Shown here piece after piece: positions 37,247-48,675 of a stretch of 64,000 nucleotides of DNA. The notes under the pieces were generated by a model. The model saw only the letters and a program-made list of their open reading frames with translations, made no database searches and was not told the DNA's origin. Numbering within the stretch: the stretch's first letter is position 1; each line of letters begins with the position of its first letter. Position numbers and translations under genes: made by a program. The stretch covers positions 5,035,904 through 5,099,903 of the forward strand of contig NC_053137.1 in NCBI RefSeq assembly GCF_016808335.1, read 5' to 3'. Origin of the DNA: Panicum virgatum. Lineage: Eukaryota > Streptophyta > Magnoliopsida > Poales > Poaceae.

Positions 37247-37372
37247 AGATCTTGTTCGGTTGCAAGGGGATTGAAGGGAACAAAGGGAGCTAGGAGGGAT
37301 TAAAAATCACCCTCAATCCCTTCTAATCTCCCTCGATCCCCTTGTAGAGGGAATTAACCGAACATGACCTAA
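37247..37372. mobile_element. Short foldback MITE
   Basis: The left tcttgttcggttgcaagggg is inverted at the right as cccttgtagagggaattaaccgaaca. Central attgaaggg and caatccctt words pair. About 125 bp, noncoding. Confidence 0.65.
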
Positions 37373-37859
37373 TGCGTTAATCCTATACGTTCTTGAAAAT
37401 TTGAGCATCCCTTAACTGCCACTGAATTCTGATTTTCATCCCTTCTACGCGCGCGATTCCGTTAAATCCTACCGTTAATGAATGGTGACAGATGAGCTGT
37501 AGACTACACACGTGGGAGGATTTTTTTTTCGCTTGCCTTCCTGACCGATGCTGTCTCAGTACTCCAAAATTAGTCCAAAATTTAGTGACCGATCTACACG
37601 CCGTAAGAGTTCAAACTTGCCACCAGTGATTACAAGTTTCAACCATCCTTGCAGTAAAATTATTGCGATTAGTAAACACGAGGAAGTGCTACCAGTATCT
37701 GCTTATCTCTCAGGACAACGACACTTGCGTCTCTAGTGGCAGGCCGCTTGCAGCCTGAAGAACGCTCATCCCCGCCCGCCGCTGCTGCACGCGCGCTCAC
37801 CACCCCGGCCGTCCAGCTCGCCACCCTCGCCGCTGACGCGCAGTCCGCTGCCTCCGCCG
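37373..37859. other. Spacer, no gene
   Basis: I see nothing identifiable. Confidence 0.35.
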
Positions 37860-38510
37860 TCGGCCCCCTGCACTGCAGCCTGTTGGCCAAATGGGCTGGG
37901 TCAAACGGGCGGCCGAAACATGGCCCAAAAATAACCCAGCCTGGCAAGAACAGGGCCCGAGCCGGCTCGGCACGATGTTACAAGCCGTGCCAAGGCCGCC
38001 ACCTCGGCCCATAGTGCCGGCCTAGACACGGCCTGACTAAAGGGTCAGATTCAATAGGGGTCTGATATCAGGCCTGCTAACTTTCACCCTTCAATATAAA
38101 ATTCAACATCTCTTTCACTCGGCGGCCGCTGCTCCGGCTTGCCCCTCCAACTCTCTGCCCTGCACGCTCCAGTCTCTCCCATGCGGCCTCTCTTTCCCGC
38201 CGGCCGCCGCTCCAGCCTTCCGACAGCCGCCATCCATCCTCGCGCAAGGCGTGCGGCCTATGCTCCGCCCCATGCGCAACCTTCAGAGGCTAGCAGGTCG
38301 CCACAGGTTGTCGGGCTCATCAGCCTGGCTCGGCACAACACGATTAGATGGCCATCGAGCCGTGCCTAGACCGATGGTGCGGCCGTCGGGCGGCTCGGCC
38401 CGACCCGTTTACATGGGCGTGCTGAATCGGGCCGTGCCAAAACAGGTCCGTGTCTTGCTGGGCCGGGCTACCCATTTGGCTATCTATACCCGCCGCACGG
38501 TCGGGAATTC
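37860..38510. repeat. GGGCC/GGCACG-rich high-copy repeat
   Basis: Phrases such as ttggccaaatgggct, cggctcggcacga, cggcccgacccgttt and tgggccgggctaccca are of the type that recurs at 58380-58500 and 59430-59690. This is a well-known high-copy motif class in grass genomes. Short open frames here are read as chance. Confidence 0.5.
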
Positions 38511-38619
38511 TATATATCTTCTGGAAGATTTTTCCCCACCTTCCAGTGTTTGAGATTCGTGTAAATTATCATATCCGTTGGATCTTCTCAACCATAACCT
38601 TTTTTTCTCCTCGTGCCCC

Positions 38620-38860
38620 CTTCCTCATCGCCCCCAAGCCCGCACGTCGCCCGCACGTCCGCCTGTGGCCTGCCCCCCGCGCGCCGCGTGCTGCTGCTCA
38701 CCGCCGCTGCCGCGTGCTGCTGCGTGCGCCGCACTGCTTGCTACTGCTCGCTGCTGCGTGGCCGTCGCTGCGTGCTGCTGCCGGTGCTGCTGCAAGCTGC
38801 TGCTGCGTGACGCGCGGCGGCGCCGTCGCCGGAGGAGAAACACCTAGCTCGCTGGAGAAG
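38620..38860. repeat. Low-complexity GCTGCT/CGTGCTGC tract
   Basis: A tract dominated by gctgct, gcgtgctgctg and ccgccg words. It lies in open frames on both strands because of composition. Confidence 0.55.
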
Positions 38861-40104
38861 AAACATTCAACATTTTCATTTTAATATTGTCAATATTTTA
38901 TGTTTCCAATTTCAATATTTGTTTCAATATTTTAAAAGCCAAATGTTGAAAACATTTAACAAAATATCGAGTTAATTTTATTAAAATATTAAATATATTT
39001 GAAGTAAATAATTGGACTAAAATAGATTTTAAAAATAAATATCTTATCTATCTTTCAGAAGATAGATAGGAGCCCCCGCGCGCCTCCATGTGACGCGAAC
39101 GAGCGCATGAGTCATGAGATTGCGGTGGGTGCGGGGTGCAGCGACGACATGGACAGTCAGGTAATGGAAAATAGAATTTTTTCCCCCTTCCTTTCATTTA
39201 CGCACGGGTCCACGTTGTTGTCCATCAAGATAACGGCAAAATTTAACGGAATGATATAGAAAGAAAGAAATATCAAAATTCAATGACGGTGAAAGAATGA
39301 CTTAATTTTCAATAGCATACACGGGACGGCTATACATTTGAATGACATTCAGGGAACTTTATCGAAATTAAAAAGCGTTGTTTGGAACACGAGAATTCCT
39401 ATGAGAACTGAATGCTGCTTTATGAAACTCCTGACCGGATACTTGGCCAAAAACTTGCAAGCGCCATCAGTTCCTCACAACGGGGAACTCCATGGCTTCT
39501 CGCCCAGTCTGTTCTCTCCGTTCACAGGCATTTGGTTGCGCGGTGGAGACCGGCTGATTTGGATCGAGTGGTCGCCTTTGGATCTCTCCAGGAGTAGAAT
39601 CTGGCGGAGGAGGGACGACGTCGACGAGCTGGAAAAGTGAGAGACGCCGGTTCAGTATTTGTCAGTTCCTGATCAGGGGCATTCAGGCAGGAACCCCAAG
39701 CTAGACACCGCTCGTATACCTGGCTGCAGATGCAGAATGTGTCTTTCCCCAAATGATTGTAGAGAATAGCCACTGCAGAAGTTAGATGAGTTCAGCATCA
39801 GTATCAAGTTGCCCAAACGTGTGATCAACGATATCATCATCAGAGTAAATAAGGAGAAATGCAATCACTAAATAAACTAGTGGTGGTCTGGATTGATGCT
39901 ATGCTAAATGCTGCAGAAGAATAGCTCACAGCCCAAACACTTTACACTTCACTGCTGGAGAAGGGCTGCAGGATTGATCAGAATTACTTTACCTTCTTGC
40001 AACGTCCGATTTCAACTTCTTTGAGATTCAAGGCTCTAGATTCTCTCATGCAAACTAATAATCTGCATCATTAGCATTTTCTTTTTCGCAAATTCAGCAT
40101 AGTT
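38861..40104. other. Spacer and 3' flank of the GTD-binding gene
   Basis: A short open frame at 39338-39640 has no recognisable domain. Otherwise AT-rich; the part near 40104 should be the 3' UTR of the next gene. Confidence 0.35.
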
Positions 40105-41082
40105 TTACATGTTTACTACAGTAGTAGCCATGACAGTATCCCGCAGAGCAGACACCAACTTATCTAAGAACAGAGGAGATCGTACTCTGCAAATGGCGAG
40201 CGCCGAGAAGTGCGGCCTCTCCGGCGCCACGACGGCGGCCCTCTCGTCAGCCGCCGCCTGCCGGCACAGCCGCCGCGCCAACTCCCGCGCCAGCACCACC
40301 TGCGCGCGCTCCGCCCGCAGCGCCGCCACCTCCCTCCGCATCGCCGCGCTGTCCGCCTCCAGCGCCGTTACCCTCTCGTAGAGACTGGGTTCCTCGGCGA
40401 CACGGACAACGCTCGCCTCCCGCGGCGCCGGGGGGGCAACGGCTTGCGTCGTGGCCGCGCACGGCACGCACTGCACGTCCGCGGTGTACTCGGTCTCCTT
40501 CTCGGCCGCAGGCGGTGACGGCGGCGGCGGCGGCTCCTCGGCCACCGCTGCTGTGACCGCCGTCGCCTCCGCGTCTCCGCCGTGGTTCTCCCCGTCCGCG
40601 TCCGCCTCGAGGTATTCGACGGAACGATCGTCGTCTTCGTCCTCGTAGCTCCCGCCGCCGTCCTCCGCGTCCTCGGGGTCGACGCCGTGAGCGCGGAGCA
40701 GGGCGGCGTAGGACGTGGCGAGAGCGGAGACCGCGGCGAGCCGGTCGTGCAGCTCGCATTCCCGGAGGGCCCGGCCCTCGGCAAGGCCCCGGAGCTCGCG
40801 CGCCTCCATCATGGCCGCGGCCTTCTCCCGCTGCAGCCGCGTGATCATCAGCATCGTCTCGCTCGCCGCGGTCTCCGCGGCCCCGCGCTCCGCGTCCAGC
40901 TCCGCCCGCAGCGCCGCCGCGGCGCACTCCGCGGCGTCCTTCTCTGCCCGCAGCCGCCAAACCGCCTCCTCGAGCTCCTCCACCCTCCGGCACCCCGGCG
41001 GCACCCCTGCCCCGTCCAGCGAGCGGCGCCTCACCGCGCGGGGCCACGTGGAGGCCGCCGGCGGGGCGGTGCAGGGATCCAT
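40105..41082 (-). CDS. GTD-binding (DUF593) coiled-coil protein
   Basis: A 325-residue protein on one exon, started at MDPCTAPPAAS because the frame upstream is low-complexity. A GTD-binding/DUF593 segment covers about residues 35-125 (EELEEAVWRLRAEKDAAE, LDAERGAAETAASETMLMI, LQREKAAAMMEARELRG). In other plant proteins this domain binds the globular tail of class XI myosins (MyoB family) or zein bodies (FLOURY1). An acidic linker with EDEDDD follows, then a second coiled coil (VTALEADSAAMRREVAALRA). No transmembrane anchor is visible, unlike classical MyoB receptors or FLOURY1, so it is probably a soluble member. Function beyond binding is unknown. Confidence 0.8.
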   Translation of the reverse strand: MDPCTAPPAASTWPRAVRRRSLDGAGVPPGCRRVEELEEAVWRLRAEKDAAECAAAALRAELDAERGAAETAASETMLMITRLQREKAAAMMEARELRGLAEGRALRECELHDRLAAVSALATSYAALLRAHGVDPEDAEDGGGSYEDEDDDRSVEYLEADADGENHGGDAEATAVTAAVAEEPPPPPSPPAAEKETEYTADVQCVPCAATTQAVAPPAPREASVVRVAEEPSLYERVTALEADSAAMRREVAALRAERAQVVLARELARRLCRQAAADERAAVVAPERPHFSALAICRVRSPLFLDKLVSALRDTVMATTVVNM

Positions 41083-41729
41083 TGGAGAGCACAGTGCCCT
41101 GTGTTTGGCTGGGGGATGACGCCTGACCGTTAGAGCGGTTGCGCCGGTGAACGGGAGGGGCGGCAGGGTGGCCTGCGCGGCGGCGCCGTGGATAGCAAGA
41201 TACAGCCGTGCCGGCAACGATGGGCAACAGGCGTGTGGTGTAGCATTGAGACTGCCACGTCGGATCGATAGGATACCGTGATGGGTACTCGTAGACGTAT
41301 CTCAAAATGTAGCTCGGAAACAAACATAAGCAGATGAAATCAAATTCAGTAGAAACAGAAAATATTGTCACGATCTATTTCCTTGATAATCCACACTCTT
41401 ACACGTATCTCAAAAAGTAGCTAGGAAACAAACACAAGGAAATTAAATTAAATTGAGCGGAGACACTGACAGAAAATGTTGTCCCTGTCTATTTTCTTAA
41501 TAGTCGATACAACAGTGCACTGTTTGAGATCAAGGCTAAGTTAGGCTAACGCTTGCTTTGCTTTGCTCTTGTTGTTCGTGAAGAAGTGAGTTATTCCAGG
41601 GAATGCCATTCCAGGGACAATAACTTAGGAATATTTTTAATCCCTGCCGTGTAAAAATCCATCCCAAATGCTGTATCACGTTCTCGTTCCTCGTTCCTCT
41701 CCCTTTGTCCCGCGAACTAGTACTCTAAC
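41083..41729. other. Upstream region of GTD-binding gene
   Basis: It includes the presumed promoter. A phrase (acgtatctcaaaa.gtagct.ggaaacaaac) occurs twice (about 41296 and 41403), a diverged local duplication of roughly 110 bp. No gene is seen. Confidence 0.4.
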
Positions 41730-42600
41730 TCCTATACATCTTGGAGAGAGAGGCACGAGAAGAACCGGTTGTTCCCAGGCCGACACGTGTCTGCTTGGGG
41801 GGGAGACTCAGCACTGGCCCCGGAGAAAGACGCTCGACGCGGGGCGTGGATTTCTCGCGCTCACCGCCTCGCCTTGCCGTGGGCCCCAGCGGGTCCCCAC
41901 AAACCGTCCGCCCAGGGCCTCGGCTTCTCGCTCTGCCCCTTTCTGCTTTCGTCTCCCTGTTGTGGAGGCGGGGTAGGGTTTGGGAAGCTGCTGCTGCCGC
42001 CGTCTTTGGAGGGGGACTTCATTGGTGTAGCCCACCGGCGGCGAGCCCACCGGCCATGTGCCGGCCGTCCGTGAAGACCGGTGCCGCCATCCTCCATGTG
42101 TGCTCCCCACGATACGATCTCCACCACCAATAACGTGCTTGTGCTAGCAGTCGAGCCCCAGGCCGCTCGCTCGCCGGTCGAGCCTCCGCGCACCAGCCTC
42201 ACTCTGGGTCCTGGCCGAGCCGTGCGCCAGCCCCACGCTGGCTCCTGGCCAAGCCGTGTGCGCCAGGACCTGGGGCTTGCTGCGCTGCTGGAGCCGGGGC
42301 CTGGCCAAGCCGCCCAGCCCTTGCCGGGGCTGGCCGTGCCGCAACCCGCCGGGGCTTGGCCGAACCGCTCCGGCTCCTGCCCCGGCCTGGCAGCGCCGCC
42401 GCCCGTCGGGGCCCGGCCACGCCTCCACTTCGTCCCAAGCGTCCTAGCCTGGACGCGCGGCGGCCGGCGGTGGCGCCCGGCCCACTCCGCCCGCGACGGT
42501 GGCCCCTGCTTCCTTCCCCCCGCGCCGTTCCCCAAGCGCTACTCCTGCTCCCGGCTAGAGAGAGAGAGAGGAGTTGATGGGAGAGGCAAGAGAGGATAAG
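41730..42600. repeat. GC-rich region with degenerate minisatellite
   Basis: Between about 42150 and 42420 the words ctggccaagccg, ctggccgagccgtg and ggggcttggccgaaccg recur at irregular spacing, giving a degenerate GC-rich minisatellite. Long frames are open on both strands but show only Ala/Pro/Gly/Arg bias and no domain. Confidence 0.5.
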
Positions 42601-42689
42601 GCATGGTGAGTGGCTGAGTGCTTCCTCGAGGACATAGAAAGAGACTTTGAAAAACTCAACAAGCCAAGAAATTAGTTTAGTCTCGGTGC

Positions 42690-42840
42690 ATGGTTTTCAC
42701 TGGAACCAAAATCTGCCCTATTAGTTTTAGATGGGGACACCACCTGGAATAGAAAAAGAACCTGCCTTTTAATCCCAGATGGTGGCTCCAACCTGTATTA
42801 ATAGGAGATCTGCCGGTAATGGTTGAAGCTGTAAGGAAGA
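42690..42840 (-). repeat. Degenerate CACTA-type subterminal repeat
   Basis: On the minus strand it reads like ggttggagccaccatctgggattaaaaggcagg and ttttggttccagtg. These resemble the grass motif (ggttggagccaccaaccgggactaaaag) of CACTA-related elements. It is fragmentary. Confidence 0.45.
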
Positions 42841-43394
42841 AGCTCTCCAGGAAGAACCAAACGGATAGAGATCTGTGTGAGGGGATCGGAGAGAGAAAGT
42901 TGTGTAGGGACGAGGGAGGGAGAAAAGTTGCTATCGTTGGGCCTGTTTGGTAATACAAAACGTCCAAAAAAACACACATACAAGTGAAATGCTCTTATTT
43001 ACTCTTATTCCTATACATCATGTAAAGGGAGGGCTGAGAGCGCCCTGGAGAGAGGAAGTCCGACGCGGGACATGGATTCGACCGATACAGAACAATCATC
43101 CCATTCGTATCCTGAAGAGAGGAAGCCCGACGCGGGGTCCATAAACAACAATCAGCCTATTCCCACACCCTCCAGTGTACTTCTCTTCCTACTCTATATG
43201 CATATGCAGCCATTAAAATATTAACAATTTTGCTCCATATTTTCAAATGAATGTGGCGTAGCACGCAATTTACCTAGTTGACTATACGAGAGCAGAGCAG
43301 GGCTAGCTGGGCCTATATTTCCTAGTTGGGCCATAGGCAGGCCCAAAGGTTCAGATGTGAATGGATTAAAACAAATTATTTTGAGCGAAGAGAT
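42841..43394. other. Spacer with short duplicated phrase
   Basis: gagaggaagtccgacgcggg and gagaggaagcccgacgcggg lie about 65 bp apart at 43052-43138. No gene is seen. Confidence 0.4.
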
Positions 43395-43740
43395 TGGGGT
43401 CGTTTAGTTCCCAAACCAAAGATGTTTGGTTGTCAAATCAACAGTTTGATCAGATGTCGGGAGGATTTTTCGGACACTAATTAAAAAACTAATTTCAGAA
43501 CTCACTTGGAAACCGCGAGACGAATCTTTTGTGGCCTTTGACCACATCATTAGGACATATGGGTTACTGTAGCAGTTACGGCTAATCATGTACTAATTAG
43601 GCTCAAAAGATTCATCTCGTCGTGTACATCCAAACTGTGCAATTAGTTTTGTTATTTAACTATATTTAGTACTCCATACACGTGTCCAAAGGGAGAGACA
43701 CAAAGTTCGAGGTGAAAATTTTTTGAAACTAAACGCGCCC
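43395..43740. mobile_element. Grass MITE (gtttagttcccaaa family)
   Basis: It starts ggtcgtttagttcccaaacca and ends, inverted, tgaaactaaacgcgccc. The interior has ccgcgagacgaatctttt and its inverse aaaagattcatctcg. Noncoding. Confidence 0.75.
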
Positions 43741-43899
43741 ATTGTTTTGACGCCGATACTTTTTTTTTAGCCACACCTCCAATACCTTTTAGTAAGATGC
43801 CCTAAACCCTTTTTGATTTATCCGTCGGTAGGGCCGGTTGTCCTCTCTTTGCAACACGCTACCCTAGCAAGGGCCGATACACGGTAAATTTTTCGCGCA

Positions 43900-44205
43900 C
43901 GTTTTTCGAGAAGAAAATCTCGTATGCATGGAGTACTAAACGAAGTCTATTTGCAAAACCTTTTCAGGGATAGGTGTAACTTTTCGAGACGAATCTAATG
44001 ATAGTAATTACTTGATGATTTGCTACAGTGATGCTACAGTGATGCTACTCTAATCACGTGATCAAATGCCTCATTAGATTCGTCTCGCGATTTACACGGG
44101 GGGTTGTTGAGGTGATTTTGTAATTAGACTTCGTTTACTACTCTAAATTTTTAGTCAAAAATGCTACAGTAATTTCATGGTTTCTAACCAAACACGGCCA
44201 TGAAC
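43900..44205. mobile_element. Grass MITE (gagacgaatctaatga family)
   Basis: It has tagtactaaacgaagtctatttgca or a close form, ttcgagacgaatctaatgatag and inverted cctcattagattcgtctcgcg. The end is ggtttctaaccaaacacggcc. A tacagtgatgc word is tandemly doubled inside. Confidence 0.7.
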
Positions 44206-45339
44206 GAAAATCCTAGCTGCCTCTGTAACGTTTGGCTGGGGACAGAGAAATTCGATGGCCCAGCTTGTGGAGGAGAGCCAATAATTGGCCTCCACGTGTG
44301 CGGGGATACGGATAGAGACACGTAGGGAGACAGACAAGCTGCAGCTCTCCTGGACTGCCACCATTACGATACCTAGCTAGCACAATGCAAATAAGTATCC
44401 ACTGATGTTTTCAAGATCAACTAAATAGTTATGATGGCATTCCATTTTAGTTTATTTTCTCCTCTTAAATTAATTATACACAATGCCATTCTAGTTCATA
44501 TTATCAATATTTTTGGTCCACCAAACAAATGACCCAACCTACGTATAACTTTGCATTCCAACTTATGGTTAATTGTTATTTTCAACTATTGCAAAATGTA
44601 AGATTTTGACTGTCCATAAAGAACGTATTAACACCTAGAATACCAAATAAATACACCGTCTTGAAATGGTGGGAGTAGCACGCAGCATGTGCCTACTAGA
44701 TCAATTATCATCATTCAGATCTCCAAGCGAGCTAGATATCTGTAATCTGTCAGGTATGTTTGGTGCCATGGACTTCATGGTTTGACAATGCCTCTCGCGA
44801 TTAAACTTTTGTTTCTGCGCTGCCAGCTTTGGCCTCGTGGGAACGTTGAAGCTATGATAACGATTCCCCAACAGCACATTGTAGTCCGTACTGGTCCACT
44901 AAGAACGATCAGTGAGTGCCTTGGATCGCATCTCACCACTCTACCGACACAATGATTCTTACTCTGAAAAGGTTGAAAGAGAGAAGGGGGAAAATGAAAG
45001 ATAAACGATAAGAACGAACAGTCAAGAAGGTATCGATTAGATCGGCTAAGTTTACTGTCAACCAGTTCGATCGCTTTCATCGACCCTGTTCATCTGAAGA
45101 AAACAACGAGCCCAAATCTCTGGCGGAACTTGGAACGAAGAAAAGATGAACAAGAAATCAAGCAATCTACAATCAACTCATCCTAATCCAGAACTTAATG
45201 AACCACAAGAATTCTTTCACCAAGAAGCAGCAGATCCATCCATCCATGCCGTGCCACGTACGCACGCCATTACTGATCCAGCTAGCAGCAGCTCAAGCTA
45301 GCAGCTAGCTAGCGCCATCCGTGGTATGGAGTATGGACC
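44206..45339. other. Spacer and carboxylesterase 3' flank
   Basis: No gene is recognised. The segment next to 45340 is presumably the 3' UTR. Confidence 0.35.
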
Positions 45340-46368
45340 CTACTCCGCGTCCATGTGCGCGACGACGAACCGCCGGACGAGGCGGACGAGCTCGTCGGCG
45401 CGCGGCGTCCACGGGTCGTCGGCCTCCGAGAACCCGTGCCCGACCCCGGCGAGCTCCGCGTACTCCACCTCCTTGCCCCACTCCTCCTTGATCCGCCGCG
45501 CGTACTGCGCGTGCCGGTCCCGGAGCACGTCGCGCCCCGCCGCGACCACGAGCAGGGGAGGCGTCGCCACGGCCCCCAGCGCCGGCGCCTCCGGCCCGGA
45601 CAGGTTGATCGCCGGGTGGTCCCTGGTCGCGCCCGGCGGCAGGAAGAGGCGCGCGTACCGGTCGATCATGTCGGTGGTGAGGGCCGCGTTCGGGTCGGGC
45701 GGCGCCGCCGCCTCGGCGCGCGTCCGGGCCGCGCCGGCCATGGCCGGCGTCAGGAGGACGCACCCGCGGATCCGGACCGGTGGGCCCAGGCCGGCCTTGC
45801 CGAACCTGGCCACGACATGGTGCGCGATGTTGCCGCCGGCCGAGGCGCCGGCGACGAAGACGCGCGCGAAGTCCGCGGCGTCGGCGAGCCAGGGGTCGTG
45901 GGTGGCGTGCGCGCGGAGCCAGGCCATGGCCTCGGCGCCGTTCTCCTGCGCCGCGGGGAGGCGGTGCTCGGGCGCGAGGCGGTAGTCGAAGGAGAGCACG
46001 ACGGCCGGGAGCTCCGCGGCGAGGCGGAGGCACCACCCGTGGGGCCCCGGCCAGCGGCCCGAGCCCAGGCAGAAGAACCCGCCGCCGGCGCCGCCGCCGT
46101 GGAAGTAGGCGACGACGGGGATCCGCGCGTCGTTGGCCGCGCCGAGGTGGCGCGGGCGGTAGAGGCGCGCGTTGAGGTCGTGCTCGCGTGACCACGTCAC
46201 GTCCTTCCACTCCACGCCGCTGCCGTCGTCGCCGTCGCCGTCGCCGTTGGCGTCCACCACGGGGAACGACGCCGGGTCGGCGCTGCGGCACACCGTGCCG
46301 TCGCTCATCAGCTGCACCAGGCCGCGGATGTCTTCCACCACGTGCGGCTCTGACGACGGCGGCGACAT
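45340..46368 (-). CDS. Carboxylesterase, GID1-like / plant CXE
   Basis: A 342-residue alpha/beta hydrolase on one exon. The oxyanion-hole motif HGGG is at 90-93, the nucleophile elbow GASAGG at 174-179 with Ser176, the acid probably Asp280 in AAGRD, and the base His311 in GVGHGF, giving a complete catalytic triad. The intact catalytic His argues against a GID1 gibberellin receptor, which has lost it, and for an active esterase of the CXE class (hormone-sensitive-lipase type, cytosolic). Plant CXEs hydrolyse small esters, xenobiotics or hormone conjugates; the substrate is not predictable. A TATTTATA stretch on the minus strand near 46492-46500 is a possible TATA box. Confidence 0.93.
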   Translation of the reverse strand: MSPPSSEPHVVEDIRGLVQLMSDGTVCRSADPASFPVVDANGDGDGDDGSGVEWKDVTWSREHDLNARLYRPRHLGAANDARIPVVAYFHGGGAGGGFFCLGSGRWPGPHGWCLRLAAELPAVVLSFDYRLAPEHRLPAAQENGAEAMAWLRAHATHDPWLADAADFARVFVAGASAGGNIAHHVVARFGKAGLGPPVRIRGCVLLTPAMAGAARTRAEAAAPPDPNAALTTDMIDRYARLFLPPGATRDHPAINLSGPEAPALGAVATPPLLVVAAGRDVLRDRHAQYARRIKEEWGKEVEYAELAGVGHGFSEADDPWTPRADELVRLVRRFVVAHMDAE

Positions 46369-47380
46369 GGTCGGCTAACACGCTTGACGGTGCTACGGTG
46401 AGGTCGAGAACCGAGGGCGAGGGGCACCTCCTGAGCTTATGTAGGATGGGAGAGGTAAGCCGTCGAGCCGATCTTTTCTCTCTTTGTGTGCTATAAATAA
46501 AATTGTCCATTCTTAATCCAAAAATAAAATAAATTGTCCATGGAAATGATATGTGGTGCAGCTACGTCCACAATCTTGCGTGAGTGATTCATTTGCTGTG
46601 CTAAAATTGCATTTGGGAACTTATTCAAAGTGAACTTGACATTTGACAGACGTGCTTGGGCCTTTGGTATTGGTAATGGCTTTTTCTTCAGAAAATAAAA
46701 AAAGTTTCAAAAAAATATTTTTTTATTTCCATCGTCTATTGGAGCCACGGCCCGTGAAGCACAGGCCCAGCCCATGTTATCGCAAGTACTATTCTATATG
46801 TAGTACTCTTTTTTTTAGAGTAACTATATGTAGTACTTAGGTCCAAATCCTAAATTTATCCAGCACGTGTATATAGATTCTGTATACCAAGTTTTTTTTT
46901 CTACAAAAAGAACTATTTGCATCGGATCTTCTCCCGAAGTTTTTTTAGAAAAAGGAAAGCTTCCGACCTCTGCAACTGCACACAGCAATCTCAGCTCCGA
47001 AGCTTATTACAAATAATAAGTAAAAGTGTACACCAACTAAAAAAAATAATTAAAAGCAATCTTCTCCCGAAGTGAAATGTATATCCACTGAAAGATTGGA
47101 AATGGAATGGATGATTCGTCTCGAAACGCAAAGAAGCTCCAGCAAACGGGGGGAGAGAGCGCAGAGCAGAAACAACAAGAAGAGAGTTCCGTGCAAGGTT
47201 GAAGACGAAGCTCTTGCGAGTGGGCCTGTTTTAAACCACGTGGGGAAAATGGGTCAGGCCCCGCACGAACGGATCACGGCGAGCGAGCGAGCGATACGCA
47301 GTCCATCGAGCGAGCGAGGGAGACGGAGGCGTGGGGAGAGATGTGGGGCGCTGCTGTGCATCGCAGAAGAGGAAGCGCCG
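46369..47380. other. Carboxylesterase upstream spacer
   Basis: Promoter of the minus-strand esterase is expected in the first few hundred bases. The rest is AT-rich then GC-rich and holds no recognisable gene; a 116-codon frame at 47072-47422 has no domain and runs into the inverted repeat. Confidence 0.4.
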
Positions 47381-47579
47381 GATTTTTTTTATTTTGTAAT
47401 CTTTTTTAATTTAAAATATTAAAAATAACTCAGCCGCAACTATAATTTCAAGAACTAACCCTTTTTATCACGCCAAACTGTTCAGTCACGCAATATACAT
47501 TGGCGTGGCTGACGCGCCACGCTGACCGGGCGGCCGAGCCGCGCCTGACGTGGCACTGCATCGGCGTGATTCAGTCACG
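47381..47579 (+). repeat. Left long terminal inverted repeat
   Basis: Shared words with the inverted right copy: aatctttttaat or aatcttttttaat, taaaatattaaaaataa, cattggcgtggctg, gcgccacg, ggcggccgag, gacgtggca and ttcagtcacg/tgagtcacg. Confidence 0.8.
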
Positions 47580-48376
47580 GAGGGGGAAACGGTGGAATTC
47601 TCCTCCGGGAAGGTATCTCCTCCGCTCTATCCAACTAGATTTGCGCCATTCCCTTGATTTAGTAGGATTTGATATGGGTAGGGTTAAGGTAGGTTTGGAG
47701 TGGTATTAATAGATTGAGTACATATGGGAGATTAGTTGTTGGATATCGTCGAGTTGGTGTACTGTGAAGTCTGTCATTCCTCTAGAATTTGTTTCATAGT
47801 AGGATTTCATTGTCATTTTGGATTGTAAATATATGTTGCTTATATGTAGTATGTAGAAACATTGGTTAATTTTCTAATACTACTTTGTAAAGAATTTGTA
47901 GTCATGCAACTTGCTAATAATGCGCAAGGAGAACTGATATAGAAACAAAGTCTCCAATTGCTGGCTCACCCCTTTTTTTAGCAGCTTATCTGTTAGGAAT
48001 TTGTACTCATGCAACTTGCTAATAATGCGCAAAGTATTGGAAAGGCCAAAAGGTTGACAGCACAATTACTACGCAACATGTTGCATTATCTAAGGCAAAC
48101 CGTGACTATCCAAAAATACACACCATTTTCTCCACCCTCTGAGTTTAACTTGTGTCTAAAACTATTCAAGAGAACCTGCTCACACAATTCTTAAGCTACT
48201 AGTGCTATTAGTTTTCATTAGCTTTTCTTGTTCTGAATATGGCTGTGCCTGTTACCGCGCTGGCTGATGACCATTTATATATACATGCTTGACGGTGTTG
48301 TTTGTTCTTACAGAGTTTTGTTACCTATATCAAGTCCTAAGTGGTAATATGATTAACCATGTTATGCGAATTGCAG

Positions 48377-48507
48377 GTCCAAACTTGAATGGTCTCTTTG
48401 GGAGGCAGTGCGGCACGACTGCTGGGTACTCCTCCACGGGAAACAAGAACAAGGCTGTGGTCTGGGAGGAGAACACTTTGTACGAGTACCTGCTTAACCC
48501 TAAGAAG
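48377..48507 (+). pseudogene. Captured internal exon of cytochrome c
   Basis: Between a good acceptor (gcgaattgcag) and a donor (aagaag|gtattg) lies a 131-nt exon encoding [20 protein letters not shown] and on through [15 protein letters not shown], the middle of plant cytochrome c. One codon is missing relative to the usual GYSYS. The first exon with the heme-binding CxxCH and the last exon with the methionine ligand were not found within the element or near it. It is therefore an isolated exon, not a working electron carrier. It lies between inverted repeats, which suggests transposon capture. Confidence 0.85.
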
Positions 48508-48675
48508 GTATTGTTAGTTCTGTACTTAGTTACTTGAAATGTTTCTGCTAGTCTCTTAAGTGTTTATTTTTTTGGCATGGAAGGGGGAAGGAGACGGAAA
48601 TGAAGTAGTATATTTTTTTGTGAAAAATTTTCCCCTCAATTTTGTGTCTGTTCTATTGTCATTGAGATTATATGT

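Noticed and set aside
38578..38884. Ala/Pro/Arg-rich open frames on both strands
   Set aside because: They are explained by GCTGCT low-complexity sequence, without a domain or splice structure.
42081..42599. 172-codon plus-strand frame as a gene
   Set aside because: Its composition follows a GC-rich minisatellite, and frames on both strands are open.
47072..47422. 116-codon frame
   Set aside because: There is no domain and it runs into the AT-rich terminal inverted repeat.
48289..48537. Functional cytochrome c gene
   Set aside because: No exon with CxxCH and no exon with the methionine ligand could be found in the surrounding DNA.
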